Shown: one piece after another, positions 45,729-55,221 of the stretch
Layout of the letters: each line of letters starts with the position of its first letter
Position numbering within the stretch: position 1 is the first letter of the stretch
Assembly (NCBI GenBank): GCA_946629065.1
Contig: CAMOXK010000002.1
Coordinates: forward strand, 1 to 64,000
Source: an uncultured Clostridia bacterium
GTDB lineage: Bacteria > Bacillota > Clostridia > Oscillospirales > Oscillospiraceae
DNA length: 64,000 nucleotides
Direction: 5' to 3'
The notes under the pieces: model-generated
Database searches by the model: none
What the model was told of the DNA's origin: nothing
Seen by the model: the letters and a program-made list of their open reading frames with translations, nothing else
Program-made: the position numbers and the translations under genes

Positions 45729-45757
45729 ATAATAGCACAATCGGGCGGCAAGGTCAA
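45729..45757 (-). promoter_or_regulatory. tRNA-Pro promoter
   Basis: Minus strand TTGACC-N17-TATTAT, nested in inverted repeat ccttgccgcccgatt/aatcgggcggcaagg. Confidence 0.65.
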
Positions 45758-45810
45758 GCATTATTTTTACTTTTTTTCGATTTTTTTGGAATCCCTTTCC
45801 AGTGGCCGGA

Positions 45811-46656
45811 TCACTCCGTAAAATGGATGTGATTGTCGATATGGTCCTGGCAGAAGCAGTGATAGCCGGCGCAGCGGGAGCAATAGCGAAACTCCAGCTC
45901 CGGGTTGGAGACGTCCGTCCTCCCGCAGACGGAGCACTTGTGCTTGTACAGTTCCCCTCTCTGCTCTCTGCGGATTCGGGCACTCTCCCGCCGGAAATTC
46001 ACCGTTGCTGCGCTGGCCTTTCTCGGCCGGCGGTTCCATAGCTCGCCGCCGAAGAAGATGAAGTAGTTGAGCAGCGCCACCAGGGGCAGCAGGTTCTCCG
46101 GGAACCAGGCGAAGCCGCTCACCACCGCATAGGCAAAGAACAGCGCGTCCACAATGGCAAGCCATTTCATTTTCACCGGGATCAGCATGAAAAGCAGCAC
46201 CTGCATCTCCGGGAACAGTGTGGCGTAGGAAAAGAAGAGGGAGTAATACAGATAGGTGCCGGTGATCTGGGGGCTGTGTCCGGTGATGAAGTACACCGCG
46301 AAGCCGAAAACCACCGTGAAAAGCCAACCCAGCAGCATGAAGATATTGAATTGAGGCGTGCCCCAATACTGCTCCAGCGTGCTGCCCATCCAATAATAGA
46401 AATAGAAGGAGAGCAGCGCAAACAGCATGCTTCCGCTGATAGGATAAAACATGAAAGTGACCAGTCGCCAGACCTGGCCGTGCAGGATGGCCGCGGCGTC
46501 AAAGGTGATATAGCTCAGCAGCGTATAGTTGCGCAGCAGCACCCCTGCCAGCCAGAACAGCACGTTTCCGCCCACGATATAGCGCATCAGGTTGGGCACG
46601 CCAAAACGGGGATGATTATAGGCAAAGCGCTCCACGGATCGCATCGGGTCTTTCAT
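45811..46656 (-). CDS. Rhomboid-fold membrane protein, probably inactive, with C-terminal zinc finger
   Basis: Multi-TM rhomboid-like layout, C-terminal CSVCGRTDVSNPELEFRYCSRCAGYHCFCQDHIDNHIH. Confidence 0.7.
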   Translation of the reverse strand: MKDPMRSVERFAYNHPRFGVPNLMRYIVGGNVLFWLAGVLLRNYTLLSYITFDAAAILHGQVWRLVTFMFYPISGSMLFALLSFYFYYWMGSTLEQYWGTPQFNIFMLLGWLFTVVFGFAVYFITGHSPQITGTYLYYSLFFSYATLFPEMQVLLFMLIPVKMKWLAIVDALFFAYAVVSGFAWFPENLLPLVALLNYFIFFGGELWNRRPRKASAATVNFRRESARIRREQRGELYKHKCSVCGRTDVSNPELEFRYCSRCAGYHCFCQDHIDNHIHFTE

Positions 46657-46824
46657 GGAACCACCTTTCTTTTTTGAAGAATCGGATCTTGATCCACGCC
46701 GATATCATACTCTGCCGTGCTGCCAAAGTCTATAAAAATTTGTAAATTTGCAAACTTATGCTTCCTTTTTACCGGTAGCTGTGGTATGCTTTATCAGTAA
46801 AATTATAACTTGGAGTCGTATGCA

Positions 46825-47580
46825 ATGGAGAAGGAAACTGGGATTCAGAATGAAATCATCGAGGGCCGCAACGCGGTAATGGAGGCCTTGAAGGCCGGCC
46901 GCGCCATGGACAAGCTCTATATCAGCAAGGGCGAGGTGGACAGAACTCTGGGACACATTGCCTCCACCGCCCGGGACAAGGGCATCGTCGTGGTGGAGTG
47001 CGACCGGCGCAAGCTGGACTTCATGTCCAGGACCCATGCCCATCAGGGCGTCATCGCGCTGGTGGCCGTGCGGGTTTACTGCTCGGTGGAGGATCTCTTC
47101 GCCATTGCCGAGGAGCGGGGCGAAGCTCCCTTTCTGATCGTCTGTGACGAGATCAGCGACGGGCACAATCTTGGCGCCATCATCCGCTCCGCCGAGTGTG
47201 CCGGCGCCCACGGCGTCATCATCCCCAAGCGCCGCAGCGCGGGACTCACCGCCGTGGTGGACAAGGCCAGCGCCGGTGCCGCCGAGCATATGGCCGTTGC
47301 CAGAGTCCCCAACATTCCCGCCGCCCTCAAAGAACTGAAGGAGCGGGGCGTCTGGGTCTACGGCACCGCAGCCGACGGGCAGAACGACCTGTGGCACACG
47401 GACTTTTCCGGTCCTCTCGCCCTGGTCATCGGCTCTGAGGGTGACGGCATGGGCCGCTTGGTGCGGGAATGCTGCGATTTCATCGTGAGCCTTCCCATGA
47501 AGGGCAGGGTCAGTTCCCTTAACGCCAGCGCAGCCGCCGCCATCACCATGTATGAAATCCTTCGCCAGCGCAGTCTGTAA
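46825..47580 (+). CDS. rlmB: 23S rRNA (guanosine-2'-O)-methyltransferase RlmB-like (SpoU family)
   Basis: IIEGRNAVMEALKAGR, DGHNLGAIIRSAECAGAHGVIIPKRRSAGLT, LVIGSEGDGMGRLVRECCD, PMKGRVSSLNASAA. Confidence 0.93.
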   Translation: MEKETGIQNEIIEGRNAVMEALKAGRAMDKLYISKGEVDRTLGHIASTARDKGIVVVECDRRKLDFMSRTHAHQGVIALVAVRVYCSVEDLFAIAEERGEAPFLIVCDEISDGHNLGAIIRSAECAGAHGVIIPKRRSAGLTAVVDKASAGAAEHMAVARVPNIPAALKELKERGVWVYGTAADGQNDLWHTDFSGPLALVIGSEGDGMGRLVRECCDFIVSLPMKGRVSSLNASAAAAITMYEILRQRSL

Positions 47581-47631
47581 AACCTTATCCAGGGTCAACT
47601 CATACCGCATCATGGAAGCAGGGGTTACAAA

Positions 47632-50600
47632 ATGAGTCGCTTTCCTTCGGAAGAAGAACAGAATATGGAATCTCCGGATTACCGGGTCAATGACATCCTG
47701 GCGGAGATTTTGGACGATATGCTGCCGGAAGCCAAGCAGACGTCCGCACCCCGGCGCAGCCTTTCCCGCTCTTCTGCGGACGCTCTGCGCCCCGCGGAAG
47801 ATCCGGAAGACAGCGTGCGCATCTATCAGCCACGGCGGGACCGGGGGGACACCAAGGAGCGTCTCGCCTCTCGCTGGGACGAGGAAGCTCCGGTCCCGGA
47901 AGCCGCTCCTGCACATCCGATGGAGGAGGAAGCGGATGCGACGGCGCCCGGCGGGAAAGCACGCCCGGATCTGAAGAGTCTGGCAAGCAGCTTTCTTTCC
48001 CGCCTCCGTTCGGAGCCCAGATCCCGCGCTTCCAAGACAGCTGTCTCACCGGAGGAACTGCCCAGCTTTGACGAACTGCTCTGGGGCAAAAAGACCGAAC
48101 CTGTGCGCATTGAGGAGGAAGAGGATGCTCCTCCCGCTCCGGAGCCCGTCCGGGCCGCGGTGTCCGCACCCGTTCGCCGCGCCGCCCCTGAGGTAGAGGT
48201 CCACATTCCCGAGGCGGAGCTCACCGGTCTTTCGGTGGACGCCATCCTCGCAGAATACTGGGGCGGTCTGGAAGAGAGCACCGCACCCGTAGAGCCCCAG
48301 CAGCTTCCCCGCCGCAGACAGCGTCAGGAGGCTCCCGTCCCCGTAGAGAAGCCACGATCATTCTTTTCCGAAAAAGCGAAATCCGGCAGCAAGCGAAACA
48401 ACATCCAGGACCTTCTGGGCAATCTGAGCAAAAAGCGCCCCTCGCCCGTGAAAAAGGCCCCGCGCGCCCCGGAGCCGGAAGAGGATACCGCCTATGAACC
48501 GGCGCCGGTCAGGCGGATCTTCCCGGAGGATGAGGCTCCCGCCGCTGCGCCGCGGCCTCAGCCCAAGGCAGAACCGAAGGCTGATCCCGATGTTCTCAAT
48601 ATGTCCGTGAACGACATTTTGTCGGAGTTCTGGGCGGAGTACACAGAGCCGACGGAGCAGCCCGCTCCCCGTGCCGACGCGCCCCGTTCCCGTCGGGAAG
48701 CCGCCCGCATGCGGGAGGAGGCTTCCTCTCTCCCCCCTACCGGCGCGGCCCCCTCGGCCGCTGAGAGCGCTCCAAGGCGCAGGGAAAAGGCGCACAACTC
48801 CCCCACCGTCTCTGGCAAAGGGGACGCTTCTTCCGCCGCTCCCCGCCCTTCCCCCAGGAAGCGGGAAACGGGGCACAGCCGAAAGGATCTTCCTGCCGCG
48901 AAGGAGGACACAGTCCTCCCTGAGACGGAAGCTCCCGCCCCCCTTTCTCCTTCCGCAGCCACAGAGACTTTCGCCTTTCTCCGCCGCGAGCGGCGCGAGG
49001 AGGCCTCTCCCGCGAAAAAAGAGCCGGAACCTCCGGTTCCTCCCCAGCCGACTCCTCCCGCCCCCAAGAAGCCAAATTCTTCCCCTCGGCGAAGAGAGAT
49101 TATAGATGAGGATGTTGAATTCTCCGCCATGTCCGTAGATGATATTTTAGCTGAATACAACGATATACTCGCCGCCATTCCCGCCGCGGCCGATGCCATC
49201 GGTGAAGAGCGAAAGGCGGAACCCGCACGCAGGAAGGAGCCTGTCTCCCCTGCCGCACCTCCCTCCCCCAGATCCGGCGAGGGCGGCAGAGTCTCCCGTA
49301 TGGAGGAGGAAGCCCGGGGCATCCTGCAGCAGATGCGGGGTGACAGCTTCTCCTCCCGCAGCGAGGGAGGCAAGCCGCAGGGCGGTCTCCGCAGAGCGGA
49401 GGCCAAAGCCCCCGTTTCCGAACCGGATCCGGTTCCCTCTGCGAAAGAGCCTGTCAATACGGTTCCGGATCTGACCGCCGCGGACTGGAGCGAGAGCCTG
49501 CGCCGTCTTCTCGATCAGGATCCAGCGCCTCCCCAGCCGGCTGCCGCCATGGAGCCCTCCCGGAAGGAAGGCAGCGAGCTCACACGACCCAAGCCCTCCC
49601 GCAGCTACGTTATTCCCTCTGAGGAGATTGATCCCCGCTTCAATCTCACGGGAGAGCGGAAGAGCACCATGGTCTTCGACGGCAAGGAACTGGACCTGAG
49701 TGCGGACGAGAGCTATGTCCCTCCCAAGCCCAGCGGCAACGTGGGCTTCCACTGGGTAGTCGGCGAAGAGGAGCTTCCGGAAAAGCCGCTGGAGAAAAAG
49801 AGCCTTTTCCGCAAGACCGCAAAAAAGGCGCCTGCCGCCGAGGCGGAAGCGCCCGAACATACCGAGGGCTATGACGACCGGGTCCGGCCGGAATACGCCC
49901 CGGATCTGGACTATGACGAGGAGGACGGGGAAGACCCCAACGCCTTTCCCACCTTTGGTCAGTACCTCTCCGGCATGGTCTCCAGCCTTCTGGTCCGCCT
50001 CTTCGGCGCCAAACGCAGCCGCACCGGCGGTGCCTCCTCCACCATGGAGGATGAGAGCGAGGATCTGGGTCCCGAGGTTCCCCCCGCTACCGCCTCCAAG
50101 TACTACGGCTCCTTCGTCACCAGTCTCCGCATGCGGGTGCGCATCGGTCTGGTGCTGCTGGCCGTTCTGGCCTGGATCACGCTGGGGCTCCCGGTCTCCG
50201 GCGCGCTGCGCACCGTGCAGGTGGCCTCCGGTCTCTCCCTGGCTATTCAGCTCACGATCCTGCTGCTGGGCCTGGATGTGGTCACCGGCTCGCTGATAAA
50301 CCTTGCCCGGGGCCGCTTCGGCGCCGACTCGCTGGCCGTCCTGGGCTGCATTCTCACGAGCCTGGATGCGCTGTCCGTCTGCATCGGCTTTCTGGGCACG
50401 CCCCACATGCCGCTGTGCCTGATCTCCAGTCTCTCCTTCCTGGGCGTGCTGATGTCCTCTCTGGCCAGCGCCAGAGGACTGCGCAAGGCGCTGCGGGTGC
50501 CGGCCATCGGCAAGCGCTGCTATGCCGTCACTGCGGAGCCGGACGTAAAGGGCCGCGGCCTGACCCTGCTCAAGTCCATGCGGCCGCCCAAGGGCTTTGT

Positions 50601-51693
50601 CCGCAGGACAGAGGAGGCCGCCCCCGATGAAACCGCCTTCAACCGTCTCTCCCCCGTTCTTGCGATCCTGGCTCTGCTTCTGTCCCTGATCGTCGCCATC
50701 GCAAAGCACGCCTTCCCTGAGTTTCTGTACATCCTCACGGTGGTTCTTTGCCCGGCGGTGCCCATGATGGCGCTGCTCTGCTTCGCGCTTCCCTTCCTCT
50801 TCGGTTCCCTGCGCATCTTCCACAGCGGTGCCGCCATTGCCGGTTGGTCCGGCATCAGCGACATCGGCAGCAGCGATAACCTGATCGTCACCGACCGGGA
50901 TCTGTTCCCCGAGGGCAGCGTAGAGATCGACACAGTACGCATCTTTGCCGAGGTGCAGCCGGAGACCATCATCTCCTACGCCGGAACCATGATCTGCGCC
51001 TCCGGCTCTGACCTGTCCCCCTGCTTCTCCCAGCTGATGGAGAAGAACAACTGCTCCATGCGGCGTGTGGAAGGCTTTGAGAACCTCTCCGGCGGCGGCA
51101 TGAAGGGCGTTATCGACGGCAGCGTGATCCTCTGCGGCGGTCTGGACCTGATGCGTCTGATGAATGTCCGCGTGCCTTACCGCCTGGTAGGCAAGACCAC
51201 GGTGCTGCTGGCAGTGGACGGCATCCTCTGCGGCATCTTCAACATGAAGTACGAAGGGCAGCCTCAGGTGCGCAAGGCACTGGTGGGCTTGATCCGCTCC
51301 AACCGCCACCCCATCTTCGCCATCCGGGACTTTCTGGTGACGCCGGAAATGCTGTCGGACTGCTTTGAGGTCGCCACCGACGGCTATGATTTCCCGCCTT
51401 ACGTGGATCGTTTCGCCATCTCCGAGGCCAAGCCCTCCGCCGACAGCAAGCCTGCCGCGGTGGTTTGCCGGGAAGGTCTGGGGCCTCTGGTCCACATGGC
51501 CGATACTGCACGCAGCCTGTATCTGGCCGTGCGCATCAACCTGATGCTCACGATCCTGGCCGCGGTGCTGGGAGTGTTCGTAGTCTTTGTGAAACTTCTT
51601 TCCGCGGGCACCGTCTCTGCCGGCTTCCTGCTGCTGTTCCTGCTGCTCTGGGCTCTGCCTGTGCTGCTGATCAGCGCCTTTTTGAGACTCTGA
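47632..51693 (+). CDS. Large protein: N-terminal disordered region with four DILAEY-type repeats, C-terminal degenerate P-type ATPase-like membrane domain
   Basis: Repeats YRVNDILAEI, LSVDAILAEYW, MSVNDILSEFW, MSVDDILAEYN; C-terminal TM segments with LIVTDRDLFPEG in place of DKTGT. Confidence 0.75.
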   Translation: MSRFPSEEEQNMESPDYRVNDILAEILDDMLPEAKQTSAPRRSLSRSSADALRPAEDPEDSVRIYQPRRDRGDTKERLASRWDEEAPVPEAAPAHPMEEEADATAPGGKARPDLKSLASSFLSRLRSEPRSRASKTAVSPEELPSFDELLWGKKTEPVRIEEEEDAPPAPEPVRAAVSAPVRRAAPEVEVHIPEAELTGLSVDAILAEYWGGLEESTAPVEPQQLPRRRQRQEAPVPVEKPRSFFSEKAKSGSKRNNIQDLLGNLSKKRPSPVKKAPRAPEPEEDTAYEPAPVRRIFPEDEAPAAAPRPQPKAEPKADPDVLNMSVNDILSEFWAEYTEPTEQPAPRADAPRSRREAARMREEASSLPPTGAAPSAAESAPRRREKAHNSPTVSGKGDASSAAPRPSPRKRETGHSRKDLPAAKEDTVLPETEAPAPLSPSAATETFAFLRRERREEASPAKKEPEPPVPPQPTPPAPKKPNSSPRRREIIDEDVEFSAMSVDDILAEYNDILAAIPAAADAIGEERKAEPARRKEPVSPAAPPSPRSGEGGRVSRMEEEARGILQQMRGDSFSSRSEGGKPQGGLRRAEAKAPVSEPDPVPSAKEPVNTVPDLTAADWSESLRRLLDQDPAPPQPAAAMEPSRKEGSELTRPKPSRSYVIPSEEIDPRFNLTGERKSTMVFDGKELDLSADESYVPPKPSGNVGFHWVVGEEELPEKPLEKKSLFRKTAKKAPAAEAEAPEHTEGYDDRVRPEYAPDLDYDEEDGEDPNAFPTFGQYLSGMVSSLLVRLFGAKRSRTGGASSTMEDESEDLGPEVPPATASKYYGSFVTSLRMRVRIGLVLLAVLAWITLGLPVSGALRTVQVASGLSLAIQLTILLLGLDVVTGSLINLARGRFGADSLAVLGCILTSLDALSVCIGFLGTPHMPLCLISSLSFLGVLMSSLASARGLRKALRVPAIGKRCYAVTAEPDVKGRGLTLLKSMRPPKGFVRRTEEAAPDETAFNRLSPVLAILALLLSLIVAIAKHAFPEFLYILTVVLCPAVPMMALLCFALPFLFGSLRIFHSGAAIAGWSGISDIGSSDNLIVTDRDLFPEGSVEIDTVRIFAEVQPETIISYAGTMICASGSDLSPCFSQLMEKNNCSMRRVEGFENLSGGGMKGVIDGSVILCGGLDLMRLMNVRVPYRLVGKTTVLLAVDGILCGIFNMKYEGQPQVRKALVGLIRSNRHPIFAIRDFLVTPEMLSDCFEVATDGYDFPPYVDRFAISEAKPSADSKPAAVVCREGLGPLVHMADTARSLYLAVRINLMLTILAAVLGVFVVFVKLLSAGTVSAGFLLLFLLLWALPVLLISAFLRL

Positions 51694-51696
51694 TAT

Positions 51697-51733
51697 ACAA
51701 TAAATCTCCTGACAAATGTCGGGAGATTTTTTG
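51697..51733 (+). terminator. Terminator after the 1353-aa gene
   Basis: aaatctcctgacaaatgtcgggagattttttg. Confidence 0.8.
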
Positions 51734-51747
51734 TCAGAAAGCATACG

Positions 51748-51976
51748 GAAACGCCCGGCCAATGGCCGGGCGTTTCAAGGTGTCGACAAAGTGTCGACAC
51801 CTTGAAACGCAAAAATGGGAACTACCGAAAAAGTTCCCATTTTTGCGCGGATTGAACGTGAAGGGGGGCATACCCTCCCCCCTTCACAATCCCCCCATGC
51901 GTGTCCAAGCGTTGTCGCATAGGCGAAGGGTTGTCTACAGTCTGGGAAACGCCCGGCCAATGGCCGGGCGTTTCCC
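51748..51976. repeat. Array of five hairpins (REP-like) in an intergenic region
   Basis: Hairpins at 51748-51776, 51771-51809, 51809-51846, 51858-51887 and 51944-51976; the first and last share gaaacgcccggccaatggccgggcgtttc. Confidence 0.8.
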
Positions 51977-51988
51977 ATGTTTGTTCAC

Positions 51989-52825
51989 TTACACCGCGTG
52001 GGTGCGCAGGTATTCCAGGAATTTCTGGATCCCGGCGGTGTTCAGGGCCTTGCCGTTTACTGCGGCATAGTCTCCATCCAGCCAGCCTGCCCGGTCGTTC
52101 ACCGCGTAAGCCGTATCGCAATAGTAGACTCCCGTGCGCATGCACACGGTCTTGATCCACTCGTTCACCGTGCGGATGGTGTTGGCATTCACGCCGTCCA
52201 CCCCGTTGTAGCTGGTGGTGACCGAGCTCATGGAGCAGACAATGATGACGGTGTTGGGACTGGCCTCCCGGATGCTTTTCAGCAGGCTCACATAGCCCTC
52301 CACAAAGGTGTCCTCATCCACGCTGTCCAAACCGTCGGATCCCAGAACGACCACCAGTCGGGAGGGCTGCGCCTTGGCGGCCGCCTCAGCGGGGCTGATC
52401 TCCACCATTTCCGCCTGGTAACGGATCAGGCAGTCGGCAAAGCTGTTGGCGGGGATATTTCCCGCCGTGCTGCCCCAGACCTGGGTGGTGGCGGTACCCC
52501 CGGCCAGGAGCGCATAGTCCCGCAGGCCGATGACGCTGCTGTCACAAAGGAAGGTAAGCCCGTCGATGTAGCCCTGTCCCGCGTCCAGGCTCTCCGGCAG
52601 GGTGCGCAGCTCGCTGAGAATGATCTCTTCCTTCTCCTGGACCACCTCTTTGGGCTCGCTGTCCAGCTCATTCAGCTGAACGCCGCCGCGCTGAATGGGG
52701 CCGGAGTAAGGCAGCGCCGCCGCGATGATCAAGGCTACGAACAGCACCAGCAGGCACAGAATGATTGCCAGTGCCCAGCCCATATTCTTCATTACGGACA
52801 GATTGCGTTTCATGAAATCACCCAT
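51989..52825 (-). CDS. Membrane-anchored SGNH/GDSL hydrolase-like protein
   Basis: N-terminal TM segment, LVVVLGSDGLDSVDEDTFVEGYVSLLKSIREASPNTVIIVCSMSSV, C-terminal NTAGIQKFLEYLRTHAV. Confidence 0.6.
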   Translation of the reverse strand: MGDFMKRNLSVMKNMGWALAIILCLLVLFVALIIAAALPYSGPIQRGGVQLNELDSEPKEVVQEKEEIILSELRTLPESLDAGQGYIDGLTFLCDSSVIGLRDYALLAGGTATTQVWGSTAGNIPANSFADCLIRYQAEMVEISPAEAAAKAQPSRLVVVLGSDGLDSVDEDTFVEGYVSLLKSIREASPNTVIIVCSMSSVTTSYNGVDGVNANTIRTVNEWIKTVCMRTGVYYCDTAYAVNDRAGWLDGDYAAVNGKALNTAGIQKFLEYLRTHAV

Positions 52826-52950
52826 TTACAAGTGAATAGTGAAAAGAGAAGAGGGAAGAGATGATGAGTCCGCGGACCGGACAAATTGAATCATCGCCGA
52901 AGGCGATTCCACAACTTTTCACTTTTCTTTCTTCACTTTTCTCTCTTTAC
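52826..52950. repeat. Dispersed repeat family C, copy 1
   Basis: agtgaatagtgaaaagagaagagggaagagatgatg...atcgccgaaggcgatt...cttttcacttttctttcttcacttttctc. Confidence 0.65.
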
Positions 52951-52996
52951 AATACACGGCGACCCCAGAGGGAGCCGCCGTGTGTGGATTTCTGTC

Positions 52997-55009
52997 TTAT
53001 TCCGCCTCAGCCAGAGCCTTGGCCTCTTCGATGACCTTCTGCTGCACGTTGCCGGGAGCTTCCTCGTAACGGATGAACTTGCAGGTGAAGGAACCGCGGC
53101 CCTGGGTCATGGAGCGCAGGTCGATGGTGTAAGAGCTCATCTCAGCCATGGGGACCTCGGCCTCCACGGTCTGCATGCCGTCCTCGGCAGTCATGCCCAG
53201 CACGGTGCCGCGGCGCTTGGAGCTGATGTCGCTCATGATGTCACCCAGGTTCTCATCGGGGATGCTGACCTGCAGCAGGCCGATGGGCTCCAGGATGGTG
53301 GGCTTGGCCTTGGGGATGCCGTCCTGGTAGGCCAGACGGGCAGCGGTCTGGAAGGCCATATCGTTGGAGTCCACAGGGTGGTAGGAGCCATCGTACAGGG
53401 TCGCCTTCAGGCCGACCAGCGGGTAGCCCGCCAGGACGCCCTTCTGCACCGCGTTGCGCAGACCCTTTTCCACAGAGGGGAAGAAGTTTTTGGGAACGGA
53501 GCCGCCGAAGACTTCCTCGGCGAAGATCATGTCGTCCTGCTCCTCCTGGGGCTCGAAGCGGATCCACACGTCACCGAACTGGCCGGAACCGCCGGACTGC
53601 TTCTTGTGACGGCCGTGGGCTTCCACTTTGCCCTTGATCTTCTCACGGTAAGCCACGCGGGCGGGCTTCAGCTCGGTTTCCACGCCGAAGCGGCTCTTCA
53701 GCTTGGCGCAGAGCACGTCCACCTGAATGTCGCCCTGGCCGGAGATGACCATCTGGTGGGTCTCAGCGTTGTTCACCAGGGTGAAGGAGATGTCTTCCTC
53801 GTTGAGTCTGGCAAGGCCGCCGGCGACCTTGTCGTCCTGGCCCTTGGTCTTGGGGGAGATGGCCATGGAGTAGCAGGGTTCGGGCATCTCAATGGCGGGG
53901 AGCTCGTCCTCGTTCTTGGGATCGCACACGGTATCGCCGGTCTTCCAGTCCATCTTGCCGACGGCAACGATGTCGCCGCAGCAGGCATCCTTGACCTCGG
54001 TCATCTTCTTGCCGGTGGCAGTGTAGAGACGGCCCAGCTTGTCGGTGCTGGAAGCGCGGAGGTTGCGGAGAGAGAGATCGGAGGTGATGGTGCCCTTCAT
54101 GACCTTCACGAAGCTGTACTTGCCGAACTGGTCGGACACGGTCTTGAACACGAAGCCCTGGACGGGGGCGCTGGGGTCGATGCCTTCCACCTCGGAGGGA
54201 TCGGGCACATAGTCGGCGATGCCCTGCAGCAGGGCCTCGGTGCCGATGTTCTGCATGGCGGCGCTGGCGAACACGGGGATCACGTCCCGGCTGGCGACAC
54301 CGGCCTTGATGCCGGCGATCATGTCCTCCTCGCTCAGCTCCATCTCCTCGAAGAACTTCTCCATCAGCTCCTCGGTGGCGCCGGCGGCGGTCTCCATCAG
54401 CTCCATGCGCAGGTCTTCCACATGACCGGCGTCGGCAGCGGGGACCTCGGTCTTGGTGGTCTTGCCGCCCTTGGTGACGTAAGCCACATTCTTCACCAGG
54501 TCAATGACACCGGTGCCGTCGGAGGTGGGAATGGTCACGGGAGCGACGATGCTGCCGTACTTCTCACGCAGCGCGTCCACCACGGCAAAGAAATCGCCGT
54601 GCTCCTCATCGGTCTTGGACACCACAAACATGGTGGGCAGATTCGCGGCCTTGGTGGCCTTCCACATACGCTCGGCACCGACGGAGATACCGTCCTTGGC
54701 GGTGACCAGGATGGCGCCGGCTTCCACAGCGCGCATGGCGCACAGGGTCTCACCGACGAAGTCGAAGTAGCCCGGGCAGTCCAGCACGTTGATCTTCTTG
54801 CCGCCGAAGCTGACAGGGGCGATGGAGGCGGCGATGGTGATCTGGCGCTTGATCTCTTCCGCGTCGTAGTCGCAGGTGGTGTTGCCGTCAGAGACCTTGC
54901 CCTGACGATCGATGGCGCCGGTCACAAAGAGCATGCTCTCGGCCAGACTGGTCTTGCCGCTGTTGCCGTGGCCCAGGAGGGCGATGTTGCGAATGTTTTT
55001 GGTTTCCAT
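52997..55009 (-). CDS. Elongation factor G-like GTPase (paralog)
   Basis: GHGNSGKTSL (G1), DCPGYFDF (G3), EF-G domain IV/V C-terminus; divergent G4 (SKTD). Confidence 0.9.
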   Translation of the reverse strand: METKNIRNIALLGHGNSGKTSLAESMLFVTGAIDRQGKVSDGNTTCDYDAEEIKRQITIAASIAPVSFGGKKINVLDCPGYFDFVGETLCAMRAVEAGAILVTAKDGISVGAERMWKATKAANLPTMFVVSKTDEEHGDFFAVVDALREKYGSIVAPVTIPTSDGTGVIDLVKNVAYVTKGGKTTKTEVPAADAGHVEDLRMELMETAAGATEELMEKFFEEMELSEEDMIAGIKAGVASRDVIPVFASAAMQNIGTEALLQGIADYVPDPSEVEGIDPSAPVQGFVFKTVSDQFGKYSFVKVMKGTITSDLSLRNLRASSTDKLGRLYTATGKKMTEVKDACCGDIVAVGKMDWKTGDTVCDPKNEDELPAIEMPEPCYSMAISPKTKGQDDKVAGGLARLNEEDISFTLVNNAETHQMVISGQGDIQVDVLCAKLKSRFGVETELKPARVAYREKIKGKVEAHGRHKKQSGGSGQFGDVWIRFEPQEEQDDMIFAEEVFGGSVPKNFFPSVEKGLRNAVQKGVLAGYPLVGLKATLYDGSYHPVDSNDMAFQTAARLAYQDGIPKAKPTILEPIGLLQVSIPDENLGDIMSDISSKRRGTVLGMTAEDGMQTVEAEVPMAEMSSYTIDLRSMTQGRGSFTCKFIRYEEAPGNVQQKVIEEAKALAEAE

Positions 55010-55170
55010 GTGTTGCTTCCTCTCTGAAAAGTATATATAAGACTTGGTATTACGCCTTAGAAACAGTCCAAATTATTATACACTACAAACTGCTGCTCTG
55101 GCAAGCATTATTTTTACTTGTTTCTTCTTTCCGCGCAGAAAGCCGGAATCTCGCCCGGGACCGGTCTGAA

Positions 55171-55198
55171 AAACCGCGTGCCTTTCGGCACGCGGTTA
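55171..55198 (-). terminator. Terminator for the RCC1-like gene
   Basis: aaccgcgtgcc-gaaa-ggcacgcggttttt on the minus strand. Confidence 0.75.
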
Positions 55199-55221
55199 AC
55201 ATAACGTTGGGAAGGCTTGTC

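Noticed and set aside
49147-51762. 871-aa minus-strand ORF opposite the P-type-ATPase-like gene
   Set aside because: Gln/His/Gly-rich shadow translation; the plus strand carries TM segments and repeats consistent with a real protein.
54128-54142. ggtcggacacgg as a chromosomal copy of the GTGTCCG palindrome
   Set aside because: Only one half-site (CGGACAC); the left arm does not match.
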